Below the pieces are notes generated by a model. That model was not told the DNA's origin and ran no database searches. It saw nothing but the letters and a program-made list of their open reading frames with translations. A program made the translations under genes and the position numbers. From Gemmatimonadota bacterium (lineage in GTDB: Bacteria > Gemmatimonadota > Gemmatimonadetes > Palauibacterales > Palauibacteraceae), in NCBI GenBank assembly GCA_023554435.1, contig JAMJQV010000106.1, positions 1-7,309 on the forward strand: 7,309 bases of DNA. The letters are read 5' to 3'. This document shows, in pieces, positions 6,404-7,309 of the stretch (position 1 is the stretch's first letter; each line of letters starts with the position of its first letter).

Positions 6404-6886
6404 GTGAAGCCCTTGCTCTATCTCTCCATTCTCTTTCTCACCGCCGGCCTTTGCGGCTGCTCCAGTGACGACTTCATCGAGCCCGATGAGATCGTGATCG
6501 CGGACCTGGCCGGCACGTGGACCTGCACCCAGTTCCTGGCTGTCAGCACCGTCGATCCACAAGTGCAGTTCGAGCTGATCGCGATGGGTGGCGCCTTGAG
6601 CGTGACGGTGGCTCCGGACGGCTCATTCGTAGGCGAGGCCTCGTTCCCCGATCCGGACACAGGCCAGCTCATAGTCGTGCCGTTCGCGGGTACGTTCGAC
6701 CTGATGAGCCAGACAGTGATCGTGGCCGGTTTTGTGGTGGAAATCCCACCGTTCTTGGAGAACGGAAGCTTCGATTTCTCGCTCAACGGGAACACGATGA
6801 CGTTGCAGCAGGAGGTCACGACGTTCGACTTCGACTTTGATGGCGTGGATGACCCTGCGGAGTTCGCCGCGACCTTCGTCCGATAG
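6404..6886 (+). CDS. Small lipoprotein with lipocalin-like pattern
   Basis: A 160-residue predicted lipoprotein. A short basic start and hydrophobic stretch (LLYLSILFLTAG) lead to the lipobox LCGC, with Cys19 as the lipidated residue and Ser-Ser after it. The mature part begins with an acidic linker, then LAGTWTCTQFL at about 35-45. Alternating strands follow, with GGALSVTVAPDGSFVGEA, PFAGTFDL and FSLNGNTMTL; this order (G-T-W near the start, repeated short strands) resembles small lipocalin-like domains, but I am not certain. Near the end, DFDFDGVDDPAE (142-153) fits the spacing of an EF-hand or dockerin-type calcium loop. The start is GTG at 6404, supported by GGGAGG six bases upstream. It probably has its own transcription unit. 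No specific function can be assigned. Confidence 0.85.
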   Translation: MKPLLYLSILFLTAGLCGCSSDDFIEPDEIVIADLAGTWTCTQFLAVSTVDPQVQFELIAMGGALSVTVAPDGSFVGEASFPDPDTGQLIVVPFAGTFDLMSQTVIVAGFVVEIPPFLENGSFDFSLNGNTMTLQQEVTTFDFDFDGVDDPAEFAATFVR

Positions 6887-6904
6887 GGGAGGGGCGGGCG
6901 AGTC

Positions 6905-7309
6905 CTATGGCGTGGCCATCAGGATCAACAGCGCCGCCGCCACCACGTGGGCGGTGCTGCCCGCCATCACGCACAGATGCCAGATCGCGTGGCCGTACGG
7001 GATGCGCCGGTTGGCGTAGAAGTAGACGCCGCCGGTGTAGGCCAGCCCGCCGATCGCCAGCCACAGGAGTGCGGCTCCCGGCAGTGCCTCGATGACCGGC
7101 TTCGCCGCGATCACCACGAGCCATCCCATCGCCAGGTAGATCGCGGTCGAGATCCGTTTGAAGCGTCCGGTGTAGAATAGCTTGAACACCACACCGGCCG
7201 CTGCCAGGCCCCAGATTACGCCGAAAAGAGCCCAGCCCCAGCCTCCTCTTACGCCCGCCAGCGTGAAGGGTGTGTAGGTGCCGGCAATCAGAAGGTAGAT
7301 CGCCGAGTG
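6905..7309 (-). CDS. trhA: Hemolysin III / TrhA (PAQR) family membrane protein, C-terminal part
   Basis: The frame is open to the right edge of the window, so only the last 134 residues are present and the start is missing. The first visible residues, HSAIYLLIAGTYTPF, match the core motif of hemolysin III proteins, in which the preceding residue is usually Asp. Later GGLAYTGGVYFYANRRIPYGHAIWH and CVMAGSTAH carry the HxxxH pair (fragment His107 and His111) that with other His residues binds the zinc ion in the adiponectin-receptor (PAQR) superfamily. About five hydrophobic helices are visible. Bacterial members are tied to membrane fluidity and energy homeostasis rather than proven haemolysis. 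An internal GTG at 7192 lies mid-helix and is not the start. The gene is convergent with the lipoprotein gene, 18 bases apart, without an obvious terminator between them. Confidence 0.93.
   Translation of the reverse strand, partial: HSAIYLLIAGTYTPFTLAGVRGGWGWALFGVIWGLAAAGVVFKLFYTGRFKRISTAIYLAMGWLVVIAAKPVIEALPGAALLWLAIGGLAYTGGVYFYANRRIPYGHAIWHLCVMAGSTAHVVAAALLILMATP

Noticed and set aside
6887..6904. Bidirectional terminator between the convergent lipoprotein and TrhA genes
   Set aside because: The 18-base gap is G-rich with no inverted repeat and no T-run on either strand.

Overview
This looks like an ordinary chromosomal stretch from a high-GC Gram-negative bacterium. The signs are strongly GC-rich third codon positions with long antisense open frames, a type II signal peptide with a lipobox, a secreted S9 peptidase, and AGGAGG-type ribosome binding sites. 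The gene mix would fit Gemmatimonadota or a related phylum, but that is a guess from gene style and not a demonstrated placement. I saw no tRNA, rRNA, transposase, integrase, CRISPR array or phage gene.

Layout. Minus strand, about 34-3123: a two-gene unit made of a secreted glutamyl-endopeptidase-like S9 serine peptidase followed by a YkgJ-type cysteine-cluster protein. The second gene's ribosome binding site overlaps the stop codon of the first. Next comes a 468-base stretch (3124-3591) without a convincing gene. Minus strand, 3592-4746: a family 2 glycosyltransferase resembling dolichyl-phosphate sugar synthases, with an unusual helical N-terminal extension. Then a divergent intergenic region (4747-4945). 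Plus strand, 4946-6280: a two-gene unit made of a five-helix membrane protein with an extracytoplasmic beta-rich domain and an OsmC-family protein. Plus strand, 6404-6886: a small lipoprotein with a lipocalin-like pattern and a calcium-loop-like motif near its C-terminus. Minus strand, from 6905 off the right edge: the C-terminal part of a hemolysin III/TrhA (PAQR) membrane protein, convergent with the lipoprotein gene.

The genes do not form one obvious pathway. Four of the seven products act in or across the envelope (peptidase, membrane protein, lipoprotein, TrhA). The OsmC protein is expected to be a cytoplasmic thiol peroxidase, and the glycosyltransferase probably makes a lipid-linked or small-molecule sugar product. 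The least explained items are a 19-base near-identical sequence that precedes both plus-strand transcription units (copies 1400 bases apart), the extended glycosyltransferase, and the uncharacterised membrane protein next to OsmC. I found no strong evidence for a new multi-gene system.
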